Shown one piece after another: positions 20,701 to 27,033 of a stretch of DNA of 64,000 nt; position 1 is the stretch's first letter, and every line of letters begins with the position of its first letter. The notes below the pieces were generated by a model, which made no database searches, was not told the origin of the DNA, and saw nothing but the letters and a program-made list of their open reading frames with translations. The translations under genes were made by a program, and so were the position numbers. The stretch is from contig NZ_CAMTIK010000010.1 in NCBI RefSeq assembly GCF_947072685.1, positions 1 to 64,000 of the forward strand. The letters run 5' to 3'. This DNA is from an uncultured Cetobacterium sp. (lineage in GTDB: Bacteria > Fusobacteriota > Fusobacteriia > Fusobacteriales > Fusobacteriaceae).

Positions 20701-21896
20701 AACCTAGAGAGCAGATAGAGGTAGTTTATCTAACAAAGGTATCAATAGGTGTTGTTCATGGAAAATATAAAAACTTAGCGGTGGCAATCAACTCTTTTGG
20801 CACTCAAATATCAAATGAAGATTCTGCAGAAATAGATGTAGTTGAGGATCCTTTATTTGAAACTACAACAGTTATAGGTAAAGTTTTCCATGATAGAGAT
20901 GGTGATGGAACTCAAGATGATTCTAGAGCAACAAAAATAAAAGTGATGCAATATATTCCAGAATCAGATTATATACCAAATAGTACATTCACTGTTATTG
21001 ATGGAATTAGAGGACCAATTAAAGATCAAAGTGTACCTCTATCTAGAGGAATCGAATTTAAAGATATACTTCATGGAAGAGTAACTGAAAGTGATAGATT
21101 AGATAAATCTAAAATAGAGATATATACAGGAGTAAAAAATATTGAAAACCTTGGAGATATAAATGTTACGACAGCAGAGGGGACAAATATTACTCTAACC
21201 AAGGATAAAAAGATACTATTAAAACATACAGGATTAAAATCTAAGGGTATGGTTTCACAAAATATAGTTGTGAAAAGAGAGGTTTTAAAGAGAAGTACAA
21301 ATAAAAATAAGGTCAATGAAGTGGAGTATTACCAAAAGATAACAATAATGAATACAGGGTTGCAGGAAGAGGGATTGGCTGGAGTTAGACTGGCAAATGT
21401 TGAGGGTCTAGTTATTATAACCGATCAATACGGTAGATATCATATTCCAGAGGTTTCATCTAAAAAAGGTAAGAATTATATTTTGAAAGTGGATGAAACA
21501 ACTCTTCCAATAGGAACAATATTTACAACAGAAAATCCAAAAGTTCAAAGATTGGGATCGACAATGCTAAAGTATAACTTTGGAGTAATTCTTCCTAGGA
21601 TAACTTATGAAACAACAGAAAATGGACTAAAACTGTTGAGAGTTAAGATACATCCAGAAGTTTTATTCGATGAAAATAGTGATTATTTAAAACCTGTAAT
21701 TTATAAAAAAGTTTATCGTTCGATTAAGGGAAGGTTAAATAAAGGGGATAAATTACTGGTTGAATTAAATACAAGCGAAAATACAGATTTGGATAGGGCA
21801 AGAAAAGAGAAGTTATTAGAATCTTTAAAGCGATATTTGGATGAAAAAAATATCGAAGTACAACTTATTCAAACGCAAGGGGAGGGGAGAATATAA
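8742..21896 (+). CDS. Giant DUF11-repeat surface protein (4384 residues)
   Basis: An exported, uninterrupted 13.2-kb gene. A signal peptide (1 to about 26, ending VLVFA) is followed by 28 repeats that I count by their recurring entry motif (x-Y-x-PG-x-x-x-x-Y-x-I-x-V-x-N-x-G). Each is about 110-170 residues and has the DUF11/conserved-repeat signature, including the D-L-I/L-S-x-I and NTV/A elements. Residues about 4040-4300 form a split SdrD-like domain: GKVFHDRDGDG, then a roughly 130-residue insert, then GLAGVRLANVEG and DQYGRYHIPEV. The last 80 residues look like a degenerate OmpA-like domain. The stop overlaps the next start (TAATG), so the downstream barrel protein is translationally coupled. 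The likely role is a long fibre or coat of stacked Ig-like domains; this is inferred. Repeats are diverged at the DNA level, arguing for an old array under selection. Confidence 0.85.
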   Translation: MANLKSYYKKLVLLLFFVFNSVLVFAVPTGPTVTVTKTDLVGNILAKNYDNGDQVIYKIRVDNPDVNPLNSVMVSVPLSGLTSSLDAGGTGAVFSNLAGQFKAKSSGANEGTFNLSGDFLASNVTIPAGGFVEYYVLGVVNPGVKDNIVVTAQVKDTTGSTILSSGSETLTRVAYSYTLVKSATTTTSGFYEKGGAVTYKVTVTNTGTSSIKGMTITDIQPADITGVTTTATATGGSIIGSFSTSGDLIATGMTITAGSKIEYLMTGTVLANASADIINKATATVRSATLDSNTITLKLANYQYTLDKTSTNSKFTPNQNFTYKIIITNTSPTTAITKLKLEDTLSTLTALAVDGTTKVAFVPGTISTTASTATAGNSTGTFNTTGDLTATDITILPSSSVEFQITGKVKPDIVGDITNIAKITDRNGNVATDPYVITSETPTLNVTKTQNISTYKPGDPIVYTIGVSNTGLGIASQYVVEDTVLNILGNLANSGATSATDIISAYPFNSFTISAALDVGSTNSKSSLIDFGGTVSNQNLSDLISLYPNEKIIYTITVNTKNTSISNLTNNVNVKKGALTPITKTVTTAAQALANNSLVSITKVPTGTEYTPGDVITYTITVNNPTNNYMNNVAIKDLITQIQATQLSGSDGVAFESWDLSVLSQTGLGTAPGTTGLIGQTGDLLLTADIGPNGTIVYELRAKTKLTTVGTILDKVVSANDNVPENGTGVKMSNSILEIAKNVDSTEYIPGGTLSYTVDVDNPGDGYAIDVKVEDKLSQIMTTLIDGTTGPAYTSWVVTAKVYDIASGSPVLVTDPNDTTYPGFTGSFNGNQSSNPTFLVTNAILGPDRRIRYTIDVVVSPKAKGKIKNEVRVDNNLFSDKGSITRVSKIKIEKSGTSSYVSKDGTMIEYNVVVSNDASAGVALGIKVEDLISTIKAELLGDGSLISPFSSWTVDVPTLVGSETKSTITSQLSNLDIKDTVNISPGGSITYKIKAILKNPTQNQVVYGNIKNTVTADTLAASWTVVPKYPNLNIIKQTTSTSFGNGNEVDFKITVQNIGDGYANNATISDILNATYFENIRITGISTGVGSTTGITGTINTNLNSTVDIAPGGTVVYDILANVKADYNGSFVSNTAFVTDIQNGLTESSSTTVDRDGNAAANGLDIIKRSDTLTFTPGGTVTYFIDVKNRQGKHEDIRVEDLISSIKATYANDLTDNTIDLLNQSAFTSWTIYKGVNNPNPATIFAASGTTNLNDTITVGANSTVTYKIVGTVSDRVVSKTLTNVVSVYNSTNNIIGTSSIQHNIIPPGGGITRVVDKGRYIPGVDSLTYTITVNSTGSGYQNNININELIKSLSVDLIDGTTGNPFQDPVTGAYNFTVTAVNTGSTNGTEEDFTAGPANNTNLVGVVDVKSGEKLQYIITGPVRKDAIGTIDNNGLITEPYRYNLQSTKSVSPSRYQPGKEMIYTITINNNSTGNAKDIVVEDDLSSISVLDSTGATITPALTNITIDLVNSTATGYKASLGNPVITSGKLYATPDIPIGGKIVYKIKATVNEKAIGYMVNTSYIDTDAVSNEVGPAADNLNLTKEITKYYALDGTTVITGGYQPGGYIEYKIMAKNPGFGILNDGIFKDDLFNITTNYSDGTIGKAFDSWVITKTSSIGVATNSDISNSIVLNTSTTTGIDTTVDIAPLGEFSYVIKAKINEKAVGSIKNIVDVNRTQKNVSTSMKSSTITQTKQAYNPDGSVKNTFLPGETVVYKIKVQNTGSGTSYLQTYQDFVANITAEVAETPGSVETPIESVFESYSTTYTTSGGNVTTVGTYNDTINLDKVTIASGGWIEFVITGVLKKTIIGDFTNTSKYASDTKTKKLTKVPTTLAVSKKITKLAGKTFVVGDTYKPGDTIEYKITIENTGNSFYDDLSIVDNLNSIVTSLTGDTTGKALENIAITSSVENTLGNPVLTNIKSNSGDGTSSIVQEADLAPKDRITYIITGKIVSTAIGIVPANVATIGGTNYPSAPVNPKQPNIISSKTLISPVDKLYGPNEEITYKLTVENTGEGYGDDIKIVDLLSQIKTEIIGGNQGQAFTSWTLTSNITHGDSNYNGETILQNTLVDNQDINTEIDIAPTGKIEITIKAKTSSLAVGDIVNIAKVNNKDVPSEIISSRKANVELYKLPLIDGETTYSPNGNIGFRVVVRNISPDKIANDIKIKDIISSIKVDSISGGLVDAFQPGWTLSVFNPGNTNPDLISVSGVGATGDLNSANIDLAPNQIVVIRIQGKANDQAIGNITNSVTGTYNGDLGEKTVTLTPVIGIATIDKIVDTTNYIPKGKIHYKLVVKNTGTGYLNNISIVDDLLAIQTDFVGNPSTGAAFTGFVVTGITKNNTNTVVVQDGAYTSGYKGTADIYPGDTLTINIEATVNENAVGDIENTASVKDSTGGLLDDDKALVKPSAPTLKILKTIDKPVYITKDTIKYVITVGNVGQGWANNVLVTDKISGILTEFVGVVNLQPAFESWTIESNTVLGSAYPVVVDIPYQDSNNDLNATVDIGPMSAVEFVILAKIKANAKGKVLNNAAFKYGSDSSVDSNTVKTVPKDASVTIVKEQATVRENQTPTSNPIKYWLQDTIIYKITVTNGDGNPAEVVIEDAIKNIMVGGTQGSSLKAFLNWTIVSVTANDGSNATLISPAIGVVSTTDNPRVEIGLKNSEKVEIVIKAKVNEGDIDGLPISVIKNSAKLTQKLLDESDITEDSNEVVATPYPPFLETTKSIVSIGGVNYTGQGYEPGQSIVYEVTVHNTGRGVAKDTVIKDEIDDVSVELAGGTTGPAFSGWTISVEKDHPVKLDPDTFAPNTNISTLADIGPDQKVTFTITATIVGDAVGIISSNHVLVDGNETPSPEIKPKSPTAPNLNKEISKGEVYIQDGTIEYKITLKNPNEKQWLNDVKVIDLINSITALKADGTTAAAFKSGWTITKTDLSKGSIYTSSYPIVGVNLNDTIDVAPQDVITFIVTAQVNSDIVGDIVNTVKGSYLDGTTTKPLPDKTVTSTSEPGDVNISKTAYLPTYLPDGQIGYNIIIKNTSVTSIANDVFITDIISGVLAKQIGSSVLTPAFKPGWTISTTVVGDTVNTDVTTIPTSGDINNVKVDIGKQTEVIIEIRGFAKSTVYGDILNEVTFNYPDADEKGRDESTIKNVLPTAKLEKLVDKVEYSSGDKLTYTITIENTSQSNLPGFNITDEIGKIQTEISGSGNLQGLAFVSWKRDSLQVPSTSALISEGNIDSIGGDTYSAVVDIAPGDKIILTLSGITGSNVFGDILNEVIGKYKIVGEDETELKSDVTSKGRLGKLVITKSADKDIYIPGDSVAYTVVIQNIGDGWVRDAIVLDLFSEIQTILLEGITGPAFDLTNMTVSYQSSSTENEVTMIESAPDFKAEIDIKNGSTIEFNITVKVAENAVEKIDNTAKIVLRQEENVEVINSNTVTINPKAPVISLIKTVDTINFESLKDLTYTITLSNDGDVNVNNIAIQDIIKDIRTSDNTGSLVYPFEDGVAITQEIIPAGSAVVIPKTVGEGIIDDIVYMKPGAKIIYTVVAKVKDGIVGNIENTAVANVTPPVGPPIEISSTVVSNPINPVITVEKSAVTEFENDINIIPQELVTYTIKVIADRTVFNVHVVDDITGISVSTGEALFDPATISVLSVQENGVDIPYTGTINSSSSTIIIGRVDKEAIITLVAKVSEMTPLISGEEIKNIVTTNYDQNNDGTLDLDTSLEAFAIVIPKSPKLEIKKTSNMEEILLGEDLEYTIVIKNVGQSKATNFAVVDNVSKITGKSNTGIVIPAFTEWEITGEAGPNSYIGTLPPANTDLNITDAEIAVGESLTYKIKGKLSLDLNVKEIENVAIIKLFDGNEIDSRAITKIKKPMITIDKEVGLKETSIGKFVPYSILATNNENQTVKNIYIKDTPPSGFTFVENSLQVVQNGVNIGTIPTKYVGDSVYVGPFDLKPREQIEVVYLTKVSIGVVHGKYKNLAVAINSFGTQISNEDSAEIDVVEDPLFETTTVIGKVFHDRDGDGTQDDSRATKIKVMQYIPESDYIPNSTFTVIDGIRGPIKDQSVPLSRGIEFKDILHGRVTESDRLDKSKIEIYTGVKNIENLGDINVTTAEGTNITLTKDKKILLKHTGLKSKGMVSQNIVVKREVLKRSTNKNKVNEVEYYQKITIMNTGLQEEGLAGVRLANVEGLVIITDQYGRYHIPEVSSKKGKNYILKVDETTLPIGTIFTTENPKVQRLGSTMLKYNFGVILPRITYETTENGLKLLRVKIHPEVLFDENSDYLKPVIYKKVYRSIKGRLNKGDKLLVELNTSENTDLDRARKEKLLESLKRYLDEKNIEVQLIQTQGEGRI
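8830..20855 (+). repeat. Array of 28 DUF11-type repeats
   Basis: The entry motif of each unit can be followed from VIYKIRVDNPD (first) through VTYKVTVTNTG, ITYTITVNNPT, IEYKITIENTG and LTYTITIENTS to VPYSILATNNE (28th). Units share a mid-repeat segment with SWTI or GWTI and an end segment with V-x-G-x-I-x-N-x-A/V. Units are clearly related in protein but not nearly identical in DNA, so this is not a recently expanded tandem array. Confidence 0.82.
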
Positions 21897-24800
21897 TGAA
21901 GAGATTTATATCAAATAAGGGAATGCTAATATTAATTATGGGATCATTAGCTATAAATATAGCTGTGGGACAAACCTTGGAATCTGCAACAAAAATTCAG
22001 CCTCCAAATGCATTTGATGAGTATGATATTATAGATTCATATATAACAGAGGATTTAGGAGAGGGTTGGGAAAATTCTAAAAACAATATGAGAGGAGTTG
22101 AGTTCCAGAAATTGGAACTTGACTCAAATCTTCAAGAACTACCAACATTTCCTATGTCTGAAAAAAATATCTATAAAGGTAGAGTGTTTTTAGAAAATAG
22201 AAGTGGAGTAATATATAGTGTGGTTGATCCAATCGCTGTAGAACCAAAATTAAATGTAAAAACTTCAGATTATGCGACAATAAACTTTTCTGGAGAGATA
22301 GAGGAACCGATATTTTTTTATACATATACAAATTATGAAAAGAATATAAAAAGTTATGAACTCTATGTGTATAAAGAATTGGATAGAGCTAGAATTAATC
22401 CAATAGCAGTCGTTACTGGAGAGAATCTAGGAAAAGATAAACCTATAATATGGGATGGGAAGTTAGAAAAAGAGGACAGACTTGAGAGTGAAGAAAATCT
22501 TTTCTATATTTTAAGAGTCTATGATGAGAATGGAAGTTTTGATGAAACAAAAGAAAAAGTTATAGACTTGAAGAGATTTAAAACTCTATCTGAAAAAGAC
22601 AAAGAAGATGTGACAGAAGATATAAAAAATAAAATTTATGGGACGAGTTCTTTACAACTCCAAAATATTCCAGTATCGGGGTCTAAAGTAAGATTTTTCG
22701 GAAGAGATTTAAAAGGAAATAGTTTGGTAAAAATAGACAATCAAAAGGTTGATGTAGACTCTAAGGGAGATTTTATCTTTGAAACGATATCCGATGAACC
22801 TAAAAAGATATATAAACTCAATGTGGAGTCCGGGGATACAAGTGTAGAATATCCAATTGAAGTTGAAACCCAACCAAATTATGAATATTTAGTGGGGTTA
22901 GCTGATTTTTATTATGGAAAAAATAAAATATCGGGGAGCAGTTCCATATTAGAAAATGATCCTAGTTTTGAACCTAGCTATTATAATACTGGAAGATTGG
23001 CAGCGTATTATAAAGCGATAAAAGGAAAATATAAGATTACTGCACAAGCGGATACTTGGGGTAAAGAGATAAAAAATATGTTTTCAGATTTTCATGAAAG
23101 AGATCCAAATACTATATTCAGAAGGATTGACAATCAATATTTTCCATTTAATTATGGAGATGAATCTGAACTGTATTATGATGTTGAAACACAGGGTAAG
23201 GCTTATTTGAGAGTTGATTGGGACAAATCACAAGTTCTGTGGGGAAATTATGAAACTGGATTGGATTCAGGAATTTATAACGAATATAACAGAAGCTTAT
23301 ACGGAGCTAGAGCTGAATATAATAGTTTAGATACAAACACATTTGGAGATAGTTTGTACCATATAGAGGGATTTGCATCCAATCCTGATACAAGCTATAA
23401 AAGGGATAAGTTCTTAGGAAGTGGCGGAAGTATATACTATCTTAGTGAAAGAGATATAGTTATAGGAAGTGCTAAATTAATTGTTGAAATCACAGATAAA
23501 AAAACTGGAAGAGTAACAAATAGAGTTCCTTTAACAGAGGGTAGTGACTATACAATAAATGAGCTATCAGGAAGAATTATTCTATCCAACCCGCTCTCTC
23601 AGACATACTTTAATAAAGGGTCGACAGATATAATAAAGGACAGTCCGTCTGGTTCTGCAAATACCTATCTAGTAGCAGATTATGAATATTATTCTCCAAT
23701 GGATGACATTTCAAATCTATCAGCGGGAGGAAGAGGACAGGCCTGGCTTACCAATAATGCAGCGATAGGTGGAACATATGTAAAAGAGAATAGAAAGGGT
23801 GATACAACTGACTATGAATTGGCAAGTGGAGATATTGTTTTAAAAAAATCTAATGGAACTTATTTGAAAGCTGAATATTCAGAGAGTAAGGGAAATCAGC
23901 TGACACAGGACTCAAACTGGTTTTCATATAATGCTGGATATGATTTTATTCAACAGCCAATCATTCTGGATAATGCAAAAGGACGTGCTTACTATATAGA
24001 GGGGGCATTGAAACCTGAAGATTATTTTAAAAAATTAAATCCAAATGACACTGTAAAATTTTGGTATTCTAAAAAAGATAAAAACTTTTCAACAGCAAGT
24101 GAAAATAGTGGGCTAGAAAAGGAAGAGTATGGAATAAGAGCTGAGCATAAAGCCAATGAGAAAACAAAAGTTTATGCGGAAGCTACAAAATATACAGAGA
24201 AAGATTTTGACGACTATGGAGATTCTGAAGGATTACAAGAGGAAAATAGTGTTTTGTTAGGAGTATCCTATGATTATACAGATAGATTAAATTTTGGATT
24301 AGAGGGTGAGTATGTAAAAAATAAGGAGGATGAATCACAACTCATCACATACAATGACAACGATTTAGATACAGGAGAAGCTTTTCTTCTGGGGGCAAGA
24401 GTAGGATATGAATTCAGTGAAAGATTGGAAGGTTATACAAAGCTTCAAAGTTCCGTATGGAGAGATAAAGGGTATGGAACTAATAATCTGATTACAGTTG
24501 GAGCTAATATGGCTGTAACTGAAAAATTAGAACTTGGAGGTGCGGTAAGTACAGGAAATCAGGGCGATGCTGTAGAGGCTAAATTGGGATATAAATATAG
24601 TCCAGATTATGAGATTTATACAGGGTATAGCTATGAAAATGAGGATGATCTTACAAGAGACTTCACTCTGGGTCAAAAGCTTGCATATAATGAAAAAGTA
24701 GACCTATATCAAGAGGCAAGTTTGATGAAAAATTATTCAGAAAAAGGGCTTTTACAGGGGTATGGAGTTGACTATAAATATCGGGAAAATCTGACGCTTA

Positions 24801-25639
24801 GTTTTATGTATGAAAAAGGTGATGTAGAAATATACGAAGGAGACGTGAGAAGAAATACTCTTAGCTCTGGAGTGAGATATGAGTCTGAAAAGTTCTATTC
24901 TAGAAATAGAATTGAATACGGAAAAGATTCAGGGGCAAGGGATACAAAAAGTTTAGGGTTTATAAATAATATGAAATGGAATCCAGCACCAGAGTATACT
25001 TTATTTGCAGAAGCTAACTATGTAAGTGTAAAAGGGGATTCGTTTACCTTAAAAAGATCTAATACCAATGAGTATTTGAATAGAAGCTTTGACACAAACG
25101 ATAAATATTATGAATTGGGATTAGGTTTAGGTTATAGACCAATATATAATGATAGATTGAATTTAATCTCAAGATGGAACTATATCTATGACACGTCTGG
25201 AACAGGATTGGTAGATTCTTCTGCAGCGATGCAGTTTAAAGCACATATATTCTCTCTCGAGGCTATCTATGATTTGACACAAAAATTGAGTGTAGCGGGT
25301 AAATATGCGATAAGAAAAGATGAGGTGAGATTAGTTTCTGGTGGAAGTTGGTTTGATAACACTATTAACTTATATGCACTGAGAGCAACGTATGAAGTTA
25401 TTTATCGTTGGGATCTATTTGCAGAGTATCATATATTAGAAAATAGAGGAGATGATGAGGTTAAACAGGGAGTGATAGCAGGAATATACAGAGATATCAA
25501 TGAAAATTTACAACTGGGAGTAGGATATAACTTCAGTAAATTTACAGATGATCTGAGTGATTTAAGATATAAAAGTGGGGGTGAGGAGTTAGACTATAAA
25601 TCTGAGGGTTGGTTTATAAACTTAATCGGTAAATTCTGA
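21896..25639 (+). CDS. Outer-membrane beta-barrel partner of the giant DUF11 protein
   Basis: 1247 residues with a signal peptide (1 to about 25, ending INIAVG). Residues about 30-330 look like two or three beta-rich, Ig-like periplasmic domains. Residues about 330-590 carry a conserved module (YYLSERDI, then GSDYTINELSGRI at about 548-560) that is clearly shared with the protein at 29822-34795. Residues about 595-1247 alternate hydrophobic and polar in strand-length blocks rich in Tyr and end in INLIGKF, a typical outer-membrane barrel end. It starts inside the stop of the giant gene (TAATG), with a GGGGAGGGG site just upstream, so the two are made together. A role in exporting or anchoring the giant protein is inferred from coupling and from the fused homologue. 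It is not a standard TonB-dependent receptor: no plug motif is visible. Confidence 0.8.
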   Translation: MKRFISNKGMLILIMGSLAINIAVGQTLESATKIQPPNAFDEYDIIDSYITEDLGEGWENSKNNMRGVEFQKLELDSNLQELPTFPMSEKNIYKGRVFLENRSGVIYSVVDPIAVEPKLNVKTSDYATINFSGEIEEPIFFYTYTNYEKNIKSYELYVYKELDRARINPIAVVTGENLGKDKPIIWDGKLEKEDRLESEENLFYILRVYDENGSFDETKEKVIDLKRFKTLSEKDKEDVTEDIKNKIYGTSSLQLQNIPVSGSKVRFFGRDLKGNSLVKIDNQKVDVDSKGDFIFETISDEPKKIYKLNVESGDTSVEYPIEVETQPNYEYLVGLADFYYGKNKISGSSSILENDPSFEPSYYNTGRLAAYYKAIKGKYKITAQADTWGKEIKNMFSDFHERDPNTIFRRIDNQYFPFNYGDESELYYDVETQGKAYLRVDWDKSQVLWGNYETGLDSGIYNEYNRSLYGARAEYNSLDTNTFGDSLYHIEGFASNPDTSYKRDKFLGSGGSIYYLSERDIVIGSAKLIVEITDKKTGRVTNRVPLTEGSDYTINELSGRIILSNPLSQTYFNKGSTDIIKDSPSGSANTYLVADYEYYSPMDDISNLSAGGRGQAWLTNNAAIGGTYVKENRKGDTTDYELASGDIVLKKSNGTYLKAEYSESKGNQLTQDSNWFSYNAGYDFIQQPIILDNAKGRAYYIEGALKPEDYFKKLNPNDTVKFWYSKKDKNFSTASENSGLEKEEYGIRAEHKANEKTKVYAEATKYTEKDFDDYGDSEGLQEENSVLLGVSYDYTDRLNFGLEGEYVKNKEDESQLITYNDNDLDTGEAFLLGARVGYEFSERLEGYTKLQSSVWRDKGYGTNNLITVGANMAVTEKLELGGAVSTGNQGDAVEAKLGYKYSPDYEIYTGYSYENEDDLTRDFTLGQKLAYNEKVDLYQEASLMKNYSEKGLLQGYGVDYKYRENLTLSFMYEKGDVEIYEGDVRRNTLSSGVRYESEKFYSRNRIEYGKDSGARDTKSLGFINNMKWNPAPEYTLFAEANYVSVKGDSFTLKRSNTNEYLNRSFDTNDKYYELGLGLGYRPIYNDRLNLISRWNYIYDTSGTGLVDSSAAMQFKAHIFSLEAIYDLTQKLSVAGKYAIRKDEVRLVSGGSWFDNTINLYALRATYEVIYRWDLFAEYHILENRGDDEVKQGVIAGIYRDINENLQLGVGYNFSKFTDDLSDLRYKSGGEELDYKSEGWFINLIGKF

Positions 25640-25652
25640 TTGTGAAAATAAT

Positions 25653-25690
25653 AATTATTCCCATTTAATTTAAATGGGAATAATTTTTTT
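25653..25690 (+). terminator. Terminator after the giant protein/barrel operon
   Basis: AATTATTCCCATTT and AAATGGGAATAATT form a 14-bp perfect stem followed by a T-run. Confidence 0.93.
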
Positions 25691-25757
25691 GTTTAAACAA
25701 GGAAACAATAATTTTTATCAGTAAAAGATATTAAGCAGAATATAATGGAGGGGGTAT

Positions 25758-26504
25758 ATGAATAAGAAGATATTGCCATTGTTATTAGTTTTAATTTTAG
25801 GATGTGAGAAAGGAAGTTATAAAAATCAAAACTCACCGCCAATTGATGGCAGGCAGACAAAAGTGGAAAAGAATATGAGTTATCAAATCACAAATTTATC
25901 TCAACGATTGAATCAAATCTATGCGAATGGAGAGAGGTTTAATTATCAATTCATGGGGTCAAATGAGGCCACAACAAAAACATTTATTACAGGTAAAGAG
26001 TTAGTAATTCCCATTTTATACGAGACAATAGAAAACAATTTAGTTTTGAGTATCGCAATTTTAATCAACTTACAGACAAACGAAAAACAAATCTTAGTGG
26101 ACAATCTTATAATCGATTACAATCAATTTAAAAAAATAATAGAAAAATCAGCACTTTGGATAGGTAAAACAGAAAGTTTTGACAGTAAATTTATTTTGGA
26201 AAAACCTTTAGAAGAGACAGTTGAAGTTTCATTTCCACAAAATAAAACGAGTAAAAAATTTGCTGCATTTATGATTTTTGACGGGGAGAGAAAAGGCAAA
26301 GACCTTGTTTTGAGAGAGGAAGGGAACAGTGAATTTCAAACAGTAGTATCGTTTAAAAGAAATAAAATAATATATTTAAACGACAAACTAAACGAGGAGT
26401 TTATATTGGGAGCAATTTCAGAAAACTCTAAGAGTATGATTGACGAGATAGATTCTTTAAATAAAGCGTATGAAGATTTAGATTTATTATTAAAAAAAAA
26501 TTAG
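25758..26504 (+). CDS. Lipoprotein of unknown function
   Basis: 248 residues. The signal peptide ends in the lipobox LILGC with Cys at about residue 16, so the mature protein is lipid-anchored, facing the periplasm or the surface. The mature part has a beta-rich region (about 55-150) and a charged, helical C-terminus ending in a run of Lys. I recognise no family. It is the first gene of a transcription unit with two DUF11-like proteins (12 bases to the next gene) and has a GGAGGGGG site. By position it may be an assembly or anchoring factor of the surface system; this is inference only. Confidence 0.75.
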   Translation: MNKKILPLLLVLILGCEKGSYKNQNSPPIDGRQTKVEKNMSYQITNLSQRLNQIYANGERFNYQFMGSNEATTKTFITGKELVIPILYETIENNLVLSIAILINLQTNEKQILVDNLIIDYNQFKKIIEKSALWIGKTESFDSKFILEKPLEETVEVSFPQNKTSKKFAAFMIFDGERKGKDLVLREEGNSEFQTVVSFKRNKIIYLNDKLNEEFILGAISENSKSMIDEIDSLNKAYEDLDLLLKKN

Positions 26505-26516
26505 GAGGAGTAGATT

Positions 26517-26957
26517 ATGAAGAAAATATTACTGATGTTTATATTGATTGGTTCTGTAGTTCTAGGAGAGGTTAAAACCCAGTTGAAGAGCATGAAAATT
26601 TCAAAATCTGGAGATGGAAAAATAGAGAGAGTTGAAGCCAAAAATGTTTCGCCTGGGGATATTTTAGAATATACCTTTATGATAGATAATGAAGAGCAGG
26701 AGGTTATAAAAAATCTTAATCCAACAATACCAGTGCCTAGTGGAACATCATTGATTCCAGATACAGGCAAACCAAGTAATTATTTAGTGAGTGTAAACGG
26801 AAGAGATTTTTATAAGTACCCCATAGAAGTTGATGGAAAACCTGTGCCATTATCTGATTATAAAAGTGTGGGTTGGAATGTAGAGGAACTTAAACCGGGG
26901 GAAAAATTAGAGTTTAAAGTAGAGGTTAAATTAAATGGAGGTGAGGGGGCAAATTAG
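26517..26957 (+). CDS. Small secreted DUF11-like single-domain protein
   Basis: 146 residues with a signal peptide (1 to about 17, ending VVLG). The mature protein is essentially one repeat-like unit: the entry NVSPGDILEYTFMIDNEEQE, then a prediction of a beta-sandwich, ending in a stretch (LKPGEKLEFKVEVKLNG) like the tail of a DUF11 repeat. It lies 12 bases behind the lipoprotein gene, with an AGGAGG site, and about 75 bases before the 903-residue gene. A single-domain version beside multi-repeat proteins could be a cap, tip or periplasmic partner; this is inferred. Confidence 0.75.
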   Translation: MKKILLMFILIGSVVLGEVKTQLKSMKISKSGDGKIERVEAKNVSPGDILEYTFMIDNEEQEVIKNLNPTIPVPSGTSLIPDTGKPSNYLVSVNGRDFYKYPIEVDGKPVPLSDYKSVGWNVEELKPGEKLEFKVEVKLNGGEGAN

Positions 26958-27033
26958 ATTTTAGAGTAAAGGATTGAATAAAAATCTGGAGGTGAGTTTT
27001 TAATAGAGAATAATACTTAAAAGGAGATGAAAT

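Noticed and set aside
8742-25639. Giant gene and barrel gene as one gene broken by a frameshift
   Set aside because: The barrel protein begins with a full signal peptide and a ribosome binding site at the overlap, so two separate exported proteins are the better reading.
25741-25746. TATAAT as -10 of the lipoprotein operon
   Set aside because: It touches the ribosome binding site, so a start from it would leave no room for a leader including that site.
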